From Halieaceae bacterium (GTDB lineage Bacteria; Pseudomonadota; Gammaproteobacteria; Pseudomonadales; Halieaceae): DNA of 33,607 nucleotides. This document shows positions 16,896-24,722 of the stretch, piece by piece; the first letter of the stretch is position 1; each line of letters starts with the position of its first letter. The translations under genes were made by a program, and so were the position numbers. The DNA lies in contig JANQLM010000072.1 in NCBI GenBank assembly GCA_028280635.1, forward strand, positions 1 to 33,607, written 5' to 3'. Under the pieces are notes generated by a model. That model was not told the origin of the DNA and searched no databases. It saw only the letters and a list, made by a program, of their open reading frames with translations.

Positions 16896-18380
16896 CTAAC
16901 CCGATTCCCGAAGCGTTAGCTCGAAGCCGCCGGCCACCGGGACAAATTCGAGCCACTGGTTGATGCAGGCAGGCATCTCGCCGACACTGTGGCTGACATA
17001 GACCACCTGGGTATCGCTGTGCCTGGCGATGTGGTCGACCGCGTCGAGGATAGCCTGGGTGTGGTGCCGGTCCAGTCCCAGGCAGGGCTCATCGAGGATC
17101 AGAATTGCCGGCGATTTCACCATGGCGCGGGCCAGCAGTACCATGCGCTGGATGCCAAAAGAAAGGGTGTCGAAGGGGGCGCGCGCCAGCGCCTTGAGTC
17201 CGAGGGCAGCCAGCCAGGCGCGGGCAATTTCCAGTTGTTTGTCGCCCCAGTCGTCGTAGAGTCCCAGGCTGTCGAAAAAGCCGCTGACCACCACTTCCAG
17301 CACGGCCATTCCTCGGCTGTAGTTGAGGTGCAGCTGGGTATCCACCTGGCCAAATTTCTGCTTGATATCCCACACACTTTCGCCGCTGCCGCGGCGCCGG
17401 CCGAACAGGGTAATGTCCTGGCCGTAGGCTTTGTGATTGTCTCCGGTCACCAGGCTCAGCAGGGTGGTTTTGCCGCAGCCATTGGGGCCGGCGATGTTGC
17501 AGTGCTGGCCGGGCCCCAGGGTCCAGTTCACGCCTGCGAGTACCCGGGTAGCCCCGTAGCTCACGTTGACGTCGCGCAGTTCCAGTCGCGCTGCACCCGG
17601 TGCCAGTTGATAGGGCCGATCCGCGGGGGCGGGCAGCTCGGCAAAGCGCAGCGGAGGTGGCGTCATCAGCGATTGCACGCGGGGCTCGCTGAGTACCTCG
17701 TCGCGTGGTCCGGCGGCCACGACCGAGCCTTCGTCCAGTACCAGCAGGTGACTTACGCCGGCGGGGATGTCCTCCAGGCTGCGCGCCAGCATCAGGATAT
17801 GCATGGGGGTTGCCAAAAGCTGATCGAGTATCTCGCGCATGCCCTGCTGGCTGGCCCGATCCAGGCCGTCCAGCGGGCTGTCCAGGATCAGCAGCTCGGG
17901 TTGCTGCAGGATCGCGCGCAGCAGCAGGGTCTTGCGCATCTCCCCGGTGGAGATAAACCGCAGGCCGCGCTCCAGGATGTGTCCGATGCCCAGTCGTTCA
18001 ATCCACCGCTGACGATCTGCGCTGCCCACATCACCACCGATAGCCGCCTCGACCGTGGTGCCAGGGTCGCGGGCGTCGCTGCGGAATTCCGAGTCGTCCA
18101 GACGCTTGTCGCGATCGCAGAGGCTTTTCTGTTGCTCAAAACAGACATAGCTGCAGTGGCCGCTGGCCAGCGCCGCGCCGCGCTCCAGCTCACCGCTGCC
18201 CCAGTCGAACTGGCGGCTGAGCAGGCCCGCAAGGCTGGTCTTGCCGGCACCGTTGGGCCCGACACAGGCCCACTGTTGGCCGTCGTGCCAGGTCCAGCTG
18301 AGGTTCTTCAGCACCGGCAGGGCGCGGTAGGCAAAATTCAAGGAATCCAGGCGCAGGAACGCGCCATCTGTAAGGGACAT
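16896..18380 (-). CDS. modF: ModF-like tandem ABC ATPase
   Basis: A 494-aa soluble protein of two fused ABC nucleotide-binding domains without membrane segments. It resembles E. coli ModF in length and in unusual motifs (FEQQKSL, FISTGEMRKTLL, LLSLVTGDN, LFGRRRGSGESVWDIK, ACINQWLEFVP). Domain 1 has Walker A GPNGAGKTSL (41-50), signature STGEM, but Walker B LLILDSPLDGLD with Ser168 where the catalytic Glu belongs, and no H-loop His. Domain 2 is intact in Walker A (GPNGCGKTTL, 298-307), Walker B (LILDEPCLGLD, Glu431) and H-loop His464; its signature is LSFGIQR. No modABC transporter genes are nearby. It lies 13 bp after the DUF3106 gene on the same strand. The cellular role of ModF is unclear even in E. 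coli. Confidence 0.85.
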   Translation of the reverse strand: MSLTDGAFLRLDSLNFAYRALPVLKNLSWTWHDGQQWACVGPNGAGKTSLAGLLSRQFDWGSGELERGAALASGHCSYVCFEQQKSLCDRDKRLDDSEFRSDARDPGTTVEAAIGGDVGSADRQRWIERLGIGHILERGLRFISTGEMRKTLLLRAILQQPELLILDSPLDGLDRASQQGMREILDQLLATPMHILMLARSLEDIPAGVSHLLVLDEGSVVAAGPRDEVLSEPRVQSLMTPPPLRFAELPAPADRPYQLAPGAARLELRDVNVSYGATRVLAGVNWTLGPGQHCNIAGPNGCGKTTLLSLVTGDNHKAYGQDITLFGRRRGSGESVWDIKQKFGQVDTQLHLNYSRGMAVLEVVVSGFFDSLGLYDDWGDKQLEIARAWLAALGLKALARAPFDTLSFGIQRMVLLARAMVKSPAILILDEPCLGLDRHHTQAILDAVDHIARHSDTQVVYVSHSVGEMPACINQWLEFVPVAGGFELTLRESG

Positions 18381-18393
18381 ACCGGGGGGTTAC

Positions 18394-18786
18394 CTATCTC
18401 TCCTGGCGTTCGAGGAAACGGGTCAGCGCCTGCTCCCGCTGCTCAGGGGTCATATTCGACAGCCGGCGGCGCAGGCGCTGGCGCTGCTCCGGGTCCATAC
18501 CCTGCCAGCGTTGGCGCAGGGCCTGGCGCTGCTCGGGTGACAGGTCTTTGAGTGCATGGTAGCGACGGCGGGCCTGTTGCCGTTGCTCCGGTGTCATGGT
18601 CGACCAGCGCTGGGCATTGTTGGCCAGCCGCTTGCGGTCGCTGTCCGACAGTCCTTCCCAGCGGTCTTCGTGCTGCCGCAGCAGTTGCTGCTGGTCCGGA
18701 GTCAGTTGGTTCCAGTTCGGCGCCTGGGCCAGGGCTGTGGTGGGGACTGACAGCAGCAGGGCGAGGCCAAGCTCTTTAGCTCGCAT
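18394..18786 (-). CDS. DUF3106 periplasmic protein with LTPEQ repeats
   Basis: The 130-residue product has a signal peptide (MRAKELGLALLLSVPTTALA, cleavage before Q). The mature chain is almost entirely helical and strongly charged, with a repeated LTPEQ/W.G/R pattern: LTPDQQQLLRQHEDRWEGL, MTPEQRQQARRRYHAL, LSPEQRQALRQRWQGM, DPEQRQRLRRRLSNM, MTPEQREQAL. The pattern is that of DUF3106 and recalls the LTxxQ helices of Spy/CpxP periplasmic stress proteins; that relation is my inference. Its start overlaps the anti-sigma gene by 11 nt, so it is part of the sigma/anti-sigma transcript and may feed information to, or be an output of, that system. Confidence 0.82.
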   Translation of the reverse strand: MRAKELGLALLLSVPTTALAQAPNWNQLTPDQQQLLRQHEDRWEGLSDSDRKRLANNAQRWSTMTPEQRQQARRRYHALKDLSPEQRQALRQRWQGMDPEQRQRLRRRLSNMTPEQREQALTRFLERQER

Positions 18787-19138
18787 GGTCCTCGGATTCC
18801 ATCATCCACAGCACCAGGTCCAGGTCCTCCAGCAGCGCCGCGTCTTCGGCCACGCTGATGGCGGCAGGGTCCAGGCTCTGGGTTGAATCCGGATTCTGTA
18901 GCAGCGGCAGCGCGACGGCGATGGCGACGATGGCGAAGGCCGCCGCCGTCAGCGACAGCCAGTTACCGGGATTGTAGGGTTTGGAGACCTCAGCCAGTGC
19001 CTGCTGGCGTGCGCGATTGAGCCGCGAGAGGGTAGCCGCATCCAGGTGGGCCACGCTGTCGTCGAGACTGGCGCGCGCCAGGTCTTCCAGCGTTGCGGCG
19101 GGAATATTGTCGCGTTGATCGCGTTCAGTCGTGTTCAT
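18776..19138 (-). CDS. Putative membrane anti-sigma factor (DUF3619-like)
   Basis: A 120-aa single-pass membrane protein starting at MNTTERDQRDN (ATG at the complement of 19136-19138). Residues 1-50 are a cytoplasmic helical region (LDDSVAHLDAATLSRLNRARQQALAEV), followed by a membrane helix (WLSLTAAAFAIVAIAVALPLL) and a short acidic periplasmic tail (EDLDLVLWMMESED). This layout and its 14-nt overlap with an upstream ECF sigma gene fit an anti-sigma factor of the type found next to SbrI-like sigma factors in Pseudomonas, as I recall. No zinc-binding HxxxCxxC motif is present, so it is not a ZAS-type anti-sigma. The assignment rests mostly on context. Confidence 0.7.
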   Translation of the reverse strand: MNTTERDQRDNIPAATLEDLARASLDDSVAHLDAATLSRLNRARQQALAEVSKPYNPGNWLSLTAAAFAIVAIAVALPLLQNPDSTQSLDPAAISVAEDAALLEDLDLVLWMMESEDHAS

Positions 19139-19745
19139 TTGGCATATGCTCTGCCAGCGCGTTCTGCAGGGCTCTGATGGCCCGATTGTAATGGGTTTTG
19201 ACACTGCCTTCGCTGCAATCCATGGCGACCGCAGTATCACGGGTGGACATGCCCTCCCAGGCGCGCAGCACGAAAGCCTGTTGCTGGCGGGTTGGCAAAT
19301 CGCCAATCGCGTCCAGCATAGCTTGATTCGCAATTTCCTGCTCCAGGGCGCTGGCGGGATTTTCCCGCTCGCCGGCGCTGGCCAGCTCCAAGGGGTCGGG
19401 TTCGGCATCCCTGCTCCCGGGCATGAACGCCATCACCCGGCGGCGTACTGCCCGCCGGCGATGGAAGTCATTGATGCGGCTCTGGAGGATTTTGTAGAAC
19501 AGTGGCTTCCATTCGTCCCCGGGCCGCAGCGAGTAGCGCTTCACCAGCCCGAGCATGGCCTCCTGCACCAGTTCCAGCGCGTCATCACGGTTGCCCACTG
19601 ACAGTTCGGCGACACGCAGTGCCCGTCGCTCCACATCCTGCAGGAAGCCGTTCATGGCGCTGTGTCGATCCAGGCTGTGTTCCCCGCGGTCCGTGGGTTG
19701 GCGCTCTATCCAGTTGAAGCAAATCAGGGCAGCAATATTGGTCAT
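19125..19745 (-). CDS. ECF-type RNA polymerase sigma factor
   Basis: Sigma-70 family protein with only regions 2 and 4. Region 2 is DDALELVQEAMLGLVKRY with WKPLFYKILQSRINDFHRRR. The intervening acidic linker is followed by region 4, LPTRQQQAFVLRAWEGMSTR and DCSEGSVKTHYNRAIRAL. The frame allows a start at 19745 (206 aa) or at an internal ATG at 19655 (MNGFLQDVERRALRVAEL, 176 aa). Neither has a strong ribosome site, and homologues I recall begin near the second, so the N-terminal 30 residues are doubtful. It overlaps the putative anti-sigma by 14 nt and is divergent from a NUDIX gene. The signal it responds to is unknown. Confidence 0.85.
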   Translation of the reverse strand: MTNIAALICFNWIERQPTDRGEHSLDRHSAMNGFLQDVERRALRVAELSVGNRDDALELVQEAMLGLVKRYSLRPGDEWKPLFYKILQSRINDFHRRRAVRRRVMAFMPGSRDAEPDPLELASAGERENPASALEQEIANQAMLDAIGDLPTRQQQAFVLRAWEGMSTRDTAVAMDCSEGSVKTHYNRAIRALQNALAEHMPNEHD

Positions 19746-19800
19746 CGTAGCATAGGCCGTATTGGGCTCTTTGCTGATAACGCAGCAGTTGGCAATCCGT

Positions 19801-19816
19801 TGACAGGCGCTTGTCA
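19801..19816. promoter_or_regulatory. Near-perfect 16-bp palindrome, candidate operator
   Basis: TGACAGGCGCTTGTCA differs from its own reverse complement only at one symmetric pair (positions 6 and 11). It lies between the divergent sigma-factor and NUDIX genes, 22 bp before the NUDIX ATG, and is of the size bound by dimeric HTH regulators. No regulator is identified. Confidence 0.4.
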
Positions 19817-19837
19817 GCGTTGCGGGCGGCTGGCTTA

Positions 19838-20461
19838 ATGGCGAATCCCTGGCTGGCCGCTATGTCCGTGACACTCTCCCTCGAACAGATTGAATACGCC
19901 GTCCGGCACCACCGTCCGCGCCGGAAAATGCTGCGGGCGCTGATGCTGCGCTCCGCGGTGGCGATGATCGTGCGCGAGCATCGAGGTGCCACGGAGATCC
20001 TCATGATCAAGCGTGCCGAGCGTAAGGGCGACCCCTGGTCGGGGCACATGGCTTTCCCCGGGGGTCGTATGGAGCCGCAGGACCGGCACGGGCTGGACGT
20101 GGCCAAGCGAGAGACCTTTGAGGAGATCGGTTTGGCGCTGGGGCCGGCTGAACCCTGCATCGGCCGCCTGTCGGAGATCACCGCGCGGCCGCGGATGTTA
20201 CATCGGCGCGGCATGGTAGTTTCTCCCTTTCTGTTTCGCCTCGATCGGGAGGTGGAGTTCAACCCCAATTATGAGGTGGCGGAAGTCCTGTGGGTGCCCG
20301 TGGACTTCCTGGCTGACCGCCGCAACCGGGAAACCATGCACTGGAAACGGGACAAGGTGCCCATTCCGTTGCCCTGCTACATGTTCGAGGGGCGCCGCAT
20401 CTGGGGCCTGTCGTTGATGATGCTTGACGAGCTGCTGGCATTGCTGCCAGCGCGGGAATAG
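19838..20461 (+). CDS. NUDIX hydrolase, CoA pyrophosphatase-like
   Basis: Hydrolyses nucleoside diphosphates linked to another moiety; the subtype suggested is CoA/acyl-CoA pyrophosphatase. The 207-aa product (ATG at 19838; alternatives are TTG 19811 and ATG 19862) shows RSAVAMIVREH, ILMIKRAERKGDPWSGHMAF (the MxKRaxxxxxxaGxmaFPGG type entry) and then the NUDIX box from GGRMEPQD to RETFEEIGLAL with the metal-binding REtxEEiG. The conserved HRRGMVVSPFLFRLD and ETMHWKRD follow. Substrate is not certain. It is convergent with the next gene (7-bp gap). Confidence 0.82.
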   Translation: MANPWLAAMSVTLSLEQIEYAVRHHRPRRKMLRALMLRSAVAMIVREHRGATEILMIKRAERKGDPWSGHMAFPGGRMEPQDRHGLDVAKRETFEEIGLALGPAEPCIGRLSEITARPRMLHRRGMVVSPFLFRLDREVEFNPNYEVAEVLWVPVDFLADRRNRETMHWKRDKVPIPLPCYMFEGRRIWGLSLMMLDELLALLPARE

Positions 20462-20468
20462 CAGGGCG

Positions 20469-21077
20469 CTATTGCCCCTGCCGCAGGAACAGGCGGGTAT
20501 TGATGATCAGTTCCTGCAGGGCAGGGTCAACGCGGCCGGCCTCATCCAGCGTCTTGGCATCGATACTGCCGTCGACATAGCCCGCCACCAGTTCCAGCAG
20601 GATGGGGGACATTTTCGGTTCCATCTCCCAGCGCGGACCGCCGGTGAGGTTCCCGCTGACCATGTTCTCTGCCTGCCGCAGCCAGTAGCCACCGCAGCGC
20701 GACAGGCTGTAGTCCCCGACTCTACCGAAGCTGACATTCGGCGTGTTGGGATTGAACCCTCCTGGTGGAACCTCGTCGATGCGGTGCAACGCCATAACCC
20801 AGGTGCTCTGCAGAGGGAAATTCTCCAGCCCGGCGCGACACAGGTCGCCCGTATCCAGCCAGACCCGCACGGTCTCCAGATACAGGTCGCCACGGAGATT
20901 GCGCTGCACGCGCATGTCGATGGAGTTGCCGCTGGCCGCTACCACCTCGCCGGAGATCACCAGGTCGGTGTCTCCCTGCACGTCTATGAACGCACCCTGC
21001 CAGAGGCATTCGCACTCGGCCGCTACCGGCAGGGTACGAAACAGCAGGGCTAGCAGCAGGTAACGCATGCCAGTCAT
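20469..21077 (-). CDS. Secreted four-cysteine protein, possible TIMP/NTR-like domain
   Basis: I do not recognise a named family. The 202-aa product (ATG at the complement of 21075-21077; a second ATG 9 nt on) has a signal peptide (MRYLLLALLFRTLPVAA) ending right before ECEC. The mature chain has four cysteines (22, 24, 80, 128): a CxC at the N-terminus, a beta-strand series (DLVISGEVVAASG, IDMRVQRNLRG, ETVRVWL), DLCRAG and SRCGGYW, then a helical tail (LLELVAGYVDG, DPALQELIINTRLFL). CxC at the mature N-terminus followed by an xxGxV strand is what NTR/TIMP-fold proteins show. It starts 5 bp after hemB ends, on the same strand, and probably shares its transcript. Confidence 0.7.
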   Translation of the reverse strand: MTGMRYLLLALLFRTLPVAAECECLWQGAFIDVQGDTDLVISGEVVAASGNSIDMRVQRNLRGDLYLETVRVWLDTGDLCRAGLENFPLQSTWVMALHRIDEVPPGGFNPNTPNVSFGRVGDYSLSRCGGYWLRQAENMVSGNLTGGPRWEMEPKMSPILLELVAGYVDGSIDAKTLDEAGRVDPALQELIINTRLFLRQGQ

Positions 21078-21081
21078 CGGG

Positions 21082-22128
<1,047 letters not shown>

Positions 22129-23409
22129 CTAGAGGGTAGCAAATGCCTTGCGGGCAGCCTCCAGTGTGGCATCGAGTTCGTTGTCCCCGTGGGCGGAGGA
22201 CACGAAACCTGCCTCATAGGATGCCGGCGCCAGGTACACGCCATTGTCCAGCATGGCGTGGAAAAAGTGGGAGAACGCGTCGGTGTCGCAGGCCATGACT
22301 TCGCCATAGTTGCTTACCGATTCACGGTCGGTGAAGAAACCGCCAAACATGGTGCCGGCGTGATTGGTGGTAAAGGCCACGCCCGCCTCTGCGGCGGCGG
22401 CCTCCAAGCCTTCGCACAGGGCGGTGGTGTAGGCAAATAGTGGTTCATAGAAGCCGGGAGCAGATATCACGTCCAGGGTTGCCAGGCCGGCGGCCATGGC
22501 CACCGGGTTGCCGGACAGGGTGCCGGCCTGGTAGACCGGGCCCAGTGGCGCAATCTGCTGCATGATGTCGGCACGGCCGCCGAAGGCGCCTACGGGCATG
22601 CCGCCACCAATGACCTTGCCCAGGGTGGTCAGGTCCGGTTGTATGCCATAGAAACCCTGCGCGCCGGCCAGGCCAAAGCGGAAACCGGTCATCACCTCGT
22701 CGAAGATCAGCACTGCGCCGTGCTCGTCGCACACCGCGCGCAGCGTTTCCAGGAACCCGGGCTGCGGTGGGATGCAATTCATATTCCCCACCACGGGCTC
22801 GACGATGATGCAGGCGATTTCGCTGCCCGCCTCTGCGAAGGCGGCCCGGACCTGGTCCGCATCGTTGTAAGTTAGCGTCACGGTATGCTCGGCCAATTCC
22901 GCCGGTACGCCCGGGGAACTGGGTACACCAAAGGTCAATGCGCCGGAGCCGGCCTTTACCAGTAGTGAGTCAGAGTGGCCGTGGTAGCAGCCTTCGAATT
23001 TCACGATCTTGTCGCGGCCGGTATAGCCGCGGGCCAGTCGGATGGCGCTCATGGTCGCTTCGGTTCCGGAGCTGACCATACGCACCAGGTCCATGCCGGG
23101 GTAGATAGCACAGACGCGCTCAGCGAGCTGGATCTCCAGCTCGGTGGGGGTGCCGTAGCTGAGGCCCTTCTCCGCCTGCCGGCACACGGCCTCGCGCACG
23201 GCGGGGTGGTTGTGGCCCATCAACATCGGCCCCCAGGACAATACATAGTCGATGTAACGCTTGCCATCGGCATCGACCAGGTAGGCGCCCTCGCTGTGGT
23301 CGACGAAGAAAGGTGTACCCGAGACGGCTTTGAAGGCGCGCACCGGTGAATTGACGCCACCGGGGATAACCTCTGCCGCCTGCTGAAAAAGCTGCTCCGA
23401 TCTGCTCAT
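22129..23409 (-). CDS. hemL: Glutamate-1-semialdehyde 2,1-aminomutase
   Basis: PLP enzyme converting glutamate-1-semialdehyde to 5-aminolevulinate, the C5 route to heme. The start [20 protein letters not shown] (complement of 23407-23409) has AAGAAGAG upstream and gives 426 aa, identical to the E. coli length. Key features are [28 protein letters not shown], the FDEVMTGFR aspartate that contacts the PLP ring nitrogen, and the PLP lysine Lys265 in [18 protein letters not shown]. It lies between the thiD-like gene and hemB in a minus-strand heme cluster. Confidence 0.97.
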   Translation of the reverse strand: MSRSEQLFQQAAEVIPGGVNSPVRAFKAVSGTPFFVDHSEGAYLVDADGKRYIDYVLSWGPMLMGHNHPAVREAVCRQAEKGLSYGTPTELEIQLAERVCAIYPGMDLVRMVSSGTEATMSAIRLARGYTGRDKIVKFEGCYHGHSDSLLVKAGSGALTFGVPSSPGVPAELAEHTVTLTYNDADQVRAAFAEAGSEIACIIVEPVVGNMNCIPPQPGFLETLRAVCDEHGAVLIFDEVMTGFRFGLAGAQGFYGIQPDLTTLGKVIGGGMPVGAFGGRADIMQQIAPLGPVYQAGTLSGNPVAMAAGLATLDVISAPGFYEPLFAYTTALCEGLEAAAAEAGVAFTTNHAGTMFGGFFTDRESVSNYGEVMACDTDAFSHFFHAMLDNGVYLAPASYEAGFVSSAHGDNELDATLEAARKAFATL

Positions 23410-23478
23410 GATGCTCTTCTTGGGAAATGGGCGAACATTATTGCGACTCTTCCTGCCCCTCGCCACTGCTTCCTGAGC

Positions 23479-24267
23479 TCAGACGTCCCGCGTGCGGATG
23501 CGACCGGGCACCAGTTTGCCCATGCCGATGCGACGGGCATTGGAGAGTGCCCGCCAGGTATACTCCTGGGCCTGGCGTACCGCTGACTGGATGGGCAGCC
23601 CGTGAGCCATGTAGGCGGTAATGGCAGCGGCGAAGGTGCTGCCGGCACCAGCGAAATTGTTGGGCAGGTGCTCCCATTCGAAACTCTGCTGCAGTCCCGA
23701 CCGCCCGTAGAGCCGGCTCACATGACTTTCGTACAGCCCGGGCTCCGACGACACCAGCACTGCATCACAGCCCATGTCCAGCAGCTCGTGAGCACAGGCG
23801 GTGACGTTATCAGCGCTGGCGGCGAGTTCGAGCGCCTCCTGCTCGGTGACAATCAGCAGTGTCGTCAGAGGCAGCAGTAGCGCGCAGAGCGCGTCGCCGA
23901 AGTCCGGCTCCACCGGCAGGGACCAAAGTGCAGGATCCAGCACTGTTGGCCGTGCCGGGTAGTCCTTGAGCACCGTGTGAATACCCTCGATATGGGCAAC
24001 GGTGGCCAGCTGGTGCAGCTTGATAGCTGCGACATCGATGTCCTCGAGTACCGCTCGCATCTGTTCAATCAGCAGCAGGCTGTCGACAATCGCCGAGTCT
24101 TTTACGTCCTGGGTGTCCTGGATAGTGATGGCGGTCATGATCGGCGTGCAGTGGCAGGCCAGGCTGCACATGGTCTCAATGTCTGCGGCAATGCCACCGC
24201 CGCCGCTGGGATCCAGTTCGGCGACACACATGACGGCCGGGGTGGATTTGTCCATACGCCCCGCCAT
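23479..24267 (-). CDS. thiD: Divergent ThiD-like kinase (hydroxymethylpyrimidine/phosphomethylpyrimidine kinase family)
   Basis: Ribokinase-fold protein of 262 aa related to ThiD, which phosphorylates HMP and HMP-P in thiamine synthesis. Recognisable parts are the N-terminal LDPSGGGGIAADIETM (HDPSGGAGxxADxxT in typical ThiD), TAITIQDTQDV and the C-terminal QEYTWRALSNARRIGMGK. Several otherwise constant elements have changed: KLGML is KLHQL (83-87), DPVxxxxxG is DPALWSLP, TPNxxEA is VTEQEA (140-145), and the GSGCTLS anion-hole/catalytic-Cys motif is GAGSTFA, with Ser210 for Cys. It is 1 bp from the end of hemJ and 69 bp from hemL; the thiE gene that I recall in this place in Pseudomonas is absent. 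It may be a slow or repurposed kinase. Confidence 0.75.
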   Translation of the reverse strand: MAGRMDKSTPAVMCVAELDPSGGGGIAADIETMCSLACHCTPIMTAITIQDTQDVKDSAIVDSLLLIEQMRAVLEDIDVAAIKLHQLATVAHIEGIHTVLKDYPARPTVLDPALWSLPVEPDFGDALCALLLPLTTLLIVTEQEALELAASADNVTACAHELLDMGCDAVLVSSEPGLYESHVSRLYGRSGLQQSFEWEHLPNNFAGAGSTFAAAITAYMAHGLPIQSAVRQAQEYTWRALSNARRIGMGKLVPGRIRTRDV

Positions 24268-24268
24268 A

Positions 24269-24694
24269 TCAGAAGGGTTTGATAACAGCCAGGATGACGA
24301 TCAGGAACAGGAACAGGACAGGCACCTCGTTGAAGACGCGAAAATAGACGTGGCTGTGCTCATCGGTGTCGGCATTGATGGCCTTCACCAGGCGTCCACA
24401 GTAGAAATGGTAGATAACCAGGCACAGCACCGCCAGCAACTTCGCCCATAACCACCCGGCTGACAGATAGTAGGACAGGTTGAGGGCGATTAGCGCCAGG
24501 CCCAGGACGATTGCAATAGCGCCCAGGGGCGTGACAAACCGGTACAGCTTGCGGGACATGACGGCGAGCTGGCGGCGTGTTTCCGGGTGCTCGCTGCTGG
24601 CGTAGTAAACCATGATGCGGGGCAGGTAAAAGATGCCAGCAAACCAGCAGACCACGAAGATGATGTGCAGGGCCTTTAGCCATAGATAAATCAT
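24269..24694 (-). CDS. hemJ: Protoporphyrinogen IX oxidase HemJ
   Basis: Inner-membrane enzyme oxidising protoporphyrinogen IX to protoporphyrin IX in bacteria that lack HemG/HemY. The 141 aa has four hydrophobic segments and the HemJ hallmark start (WLKALHIIFVVCWFAGIFYL with its conserved His, then PRIMVYYA). LYRFVTPLGAIAIVLGLALI and WLWAKLLAVLCLVIYHFYC follow with the conserved Lys and His, and the RVFNEVPVLFLFLIVILAVI C-terminus. It stands at the head of hemJ-thiD-hemL-hemB, 28 bp after the ClC gene. Related CopD-like membrane proteins are the alternative, but size and motifs favour HemJ. Confidence 0.88.
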   Translation of the reverse strand: MIYLWLKALHIIFVVCWFAGIFYLPRIMVYYASSEHPETRRQLAVMSRKLYRFVTPLGAIAIVLGLALIALNLSYYLSAGWLWAKLLAVLCLVIYHFYCGRLVKAINADTDEHSHVYFRVFNEVPVLFLFLIVILAVIKPF

Positions 24695-24722
24695 GCGTGT
24701 TCCTGTGTTGTCGAGTACTGCA

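Noticed and set aside
16989-18551. 520-codon plus-strand open frame opposite the ModF gene
   Set aside because: The opposite strand encodes clear ABC motifs; the translation here has no domain and is a GC-bias artefact.
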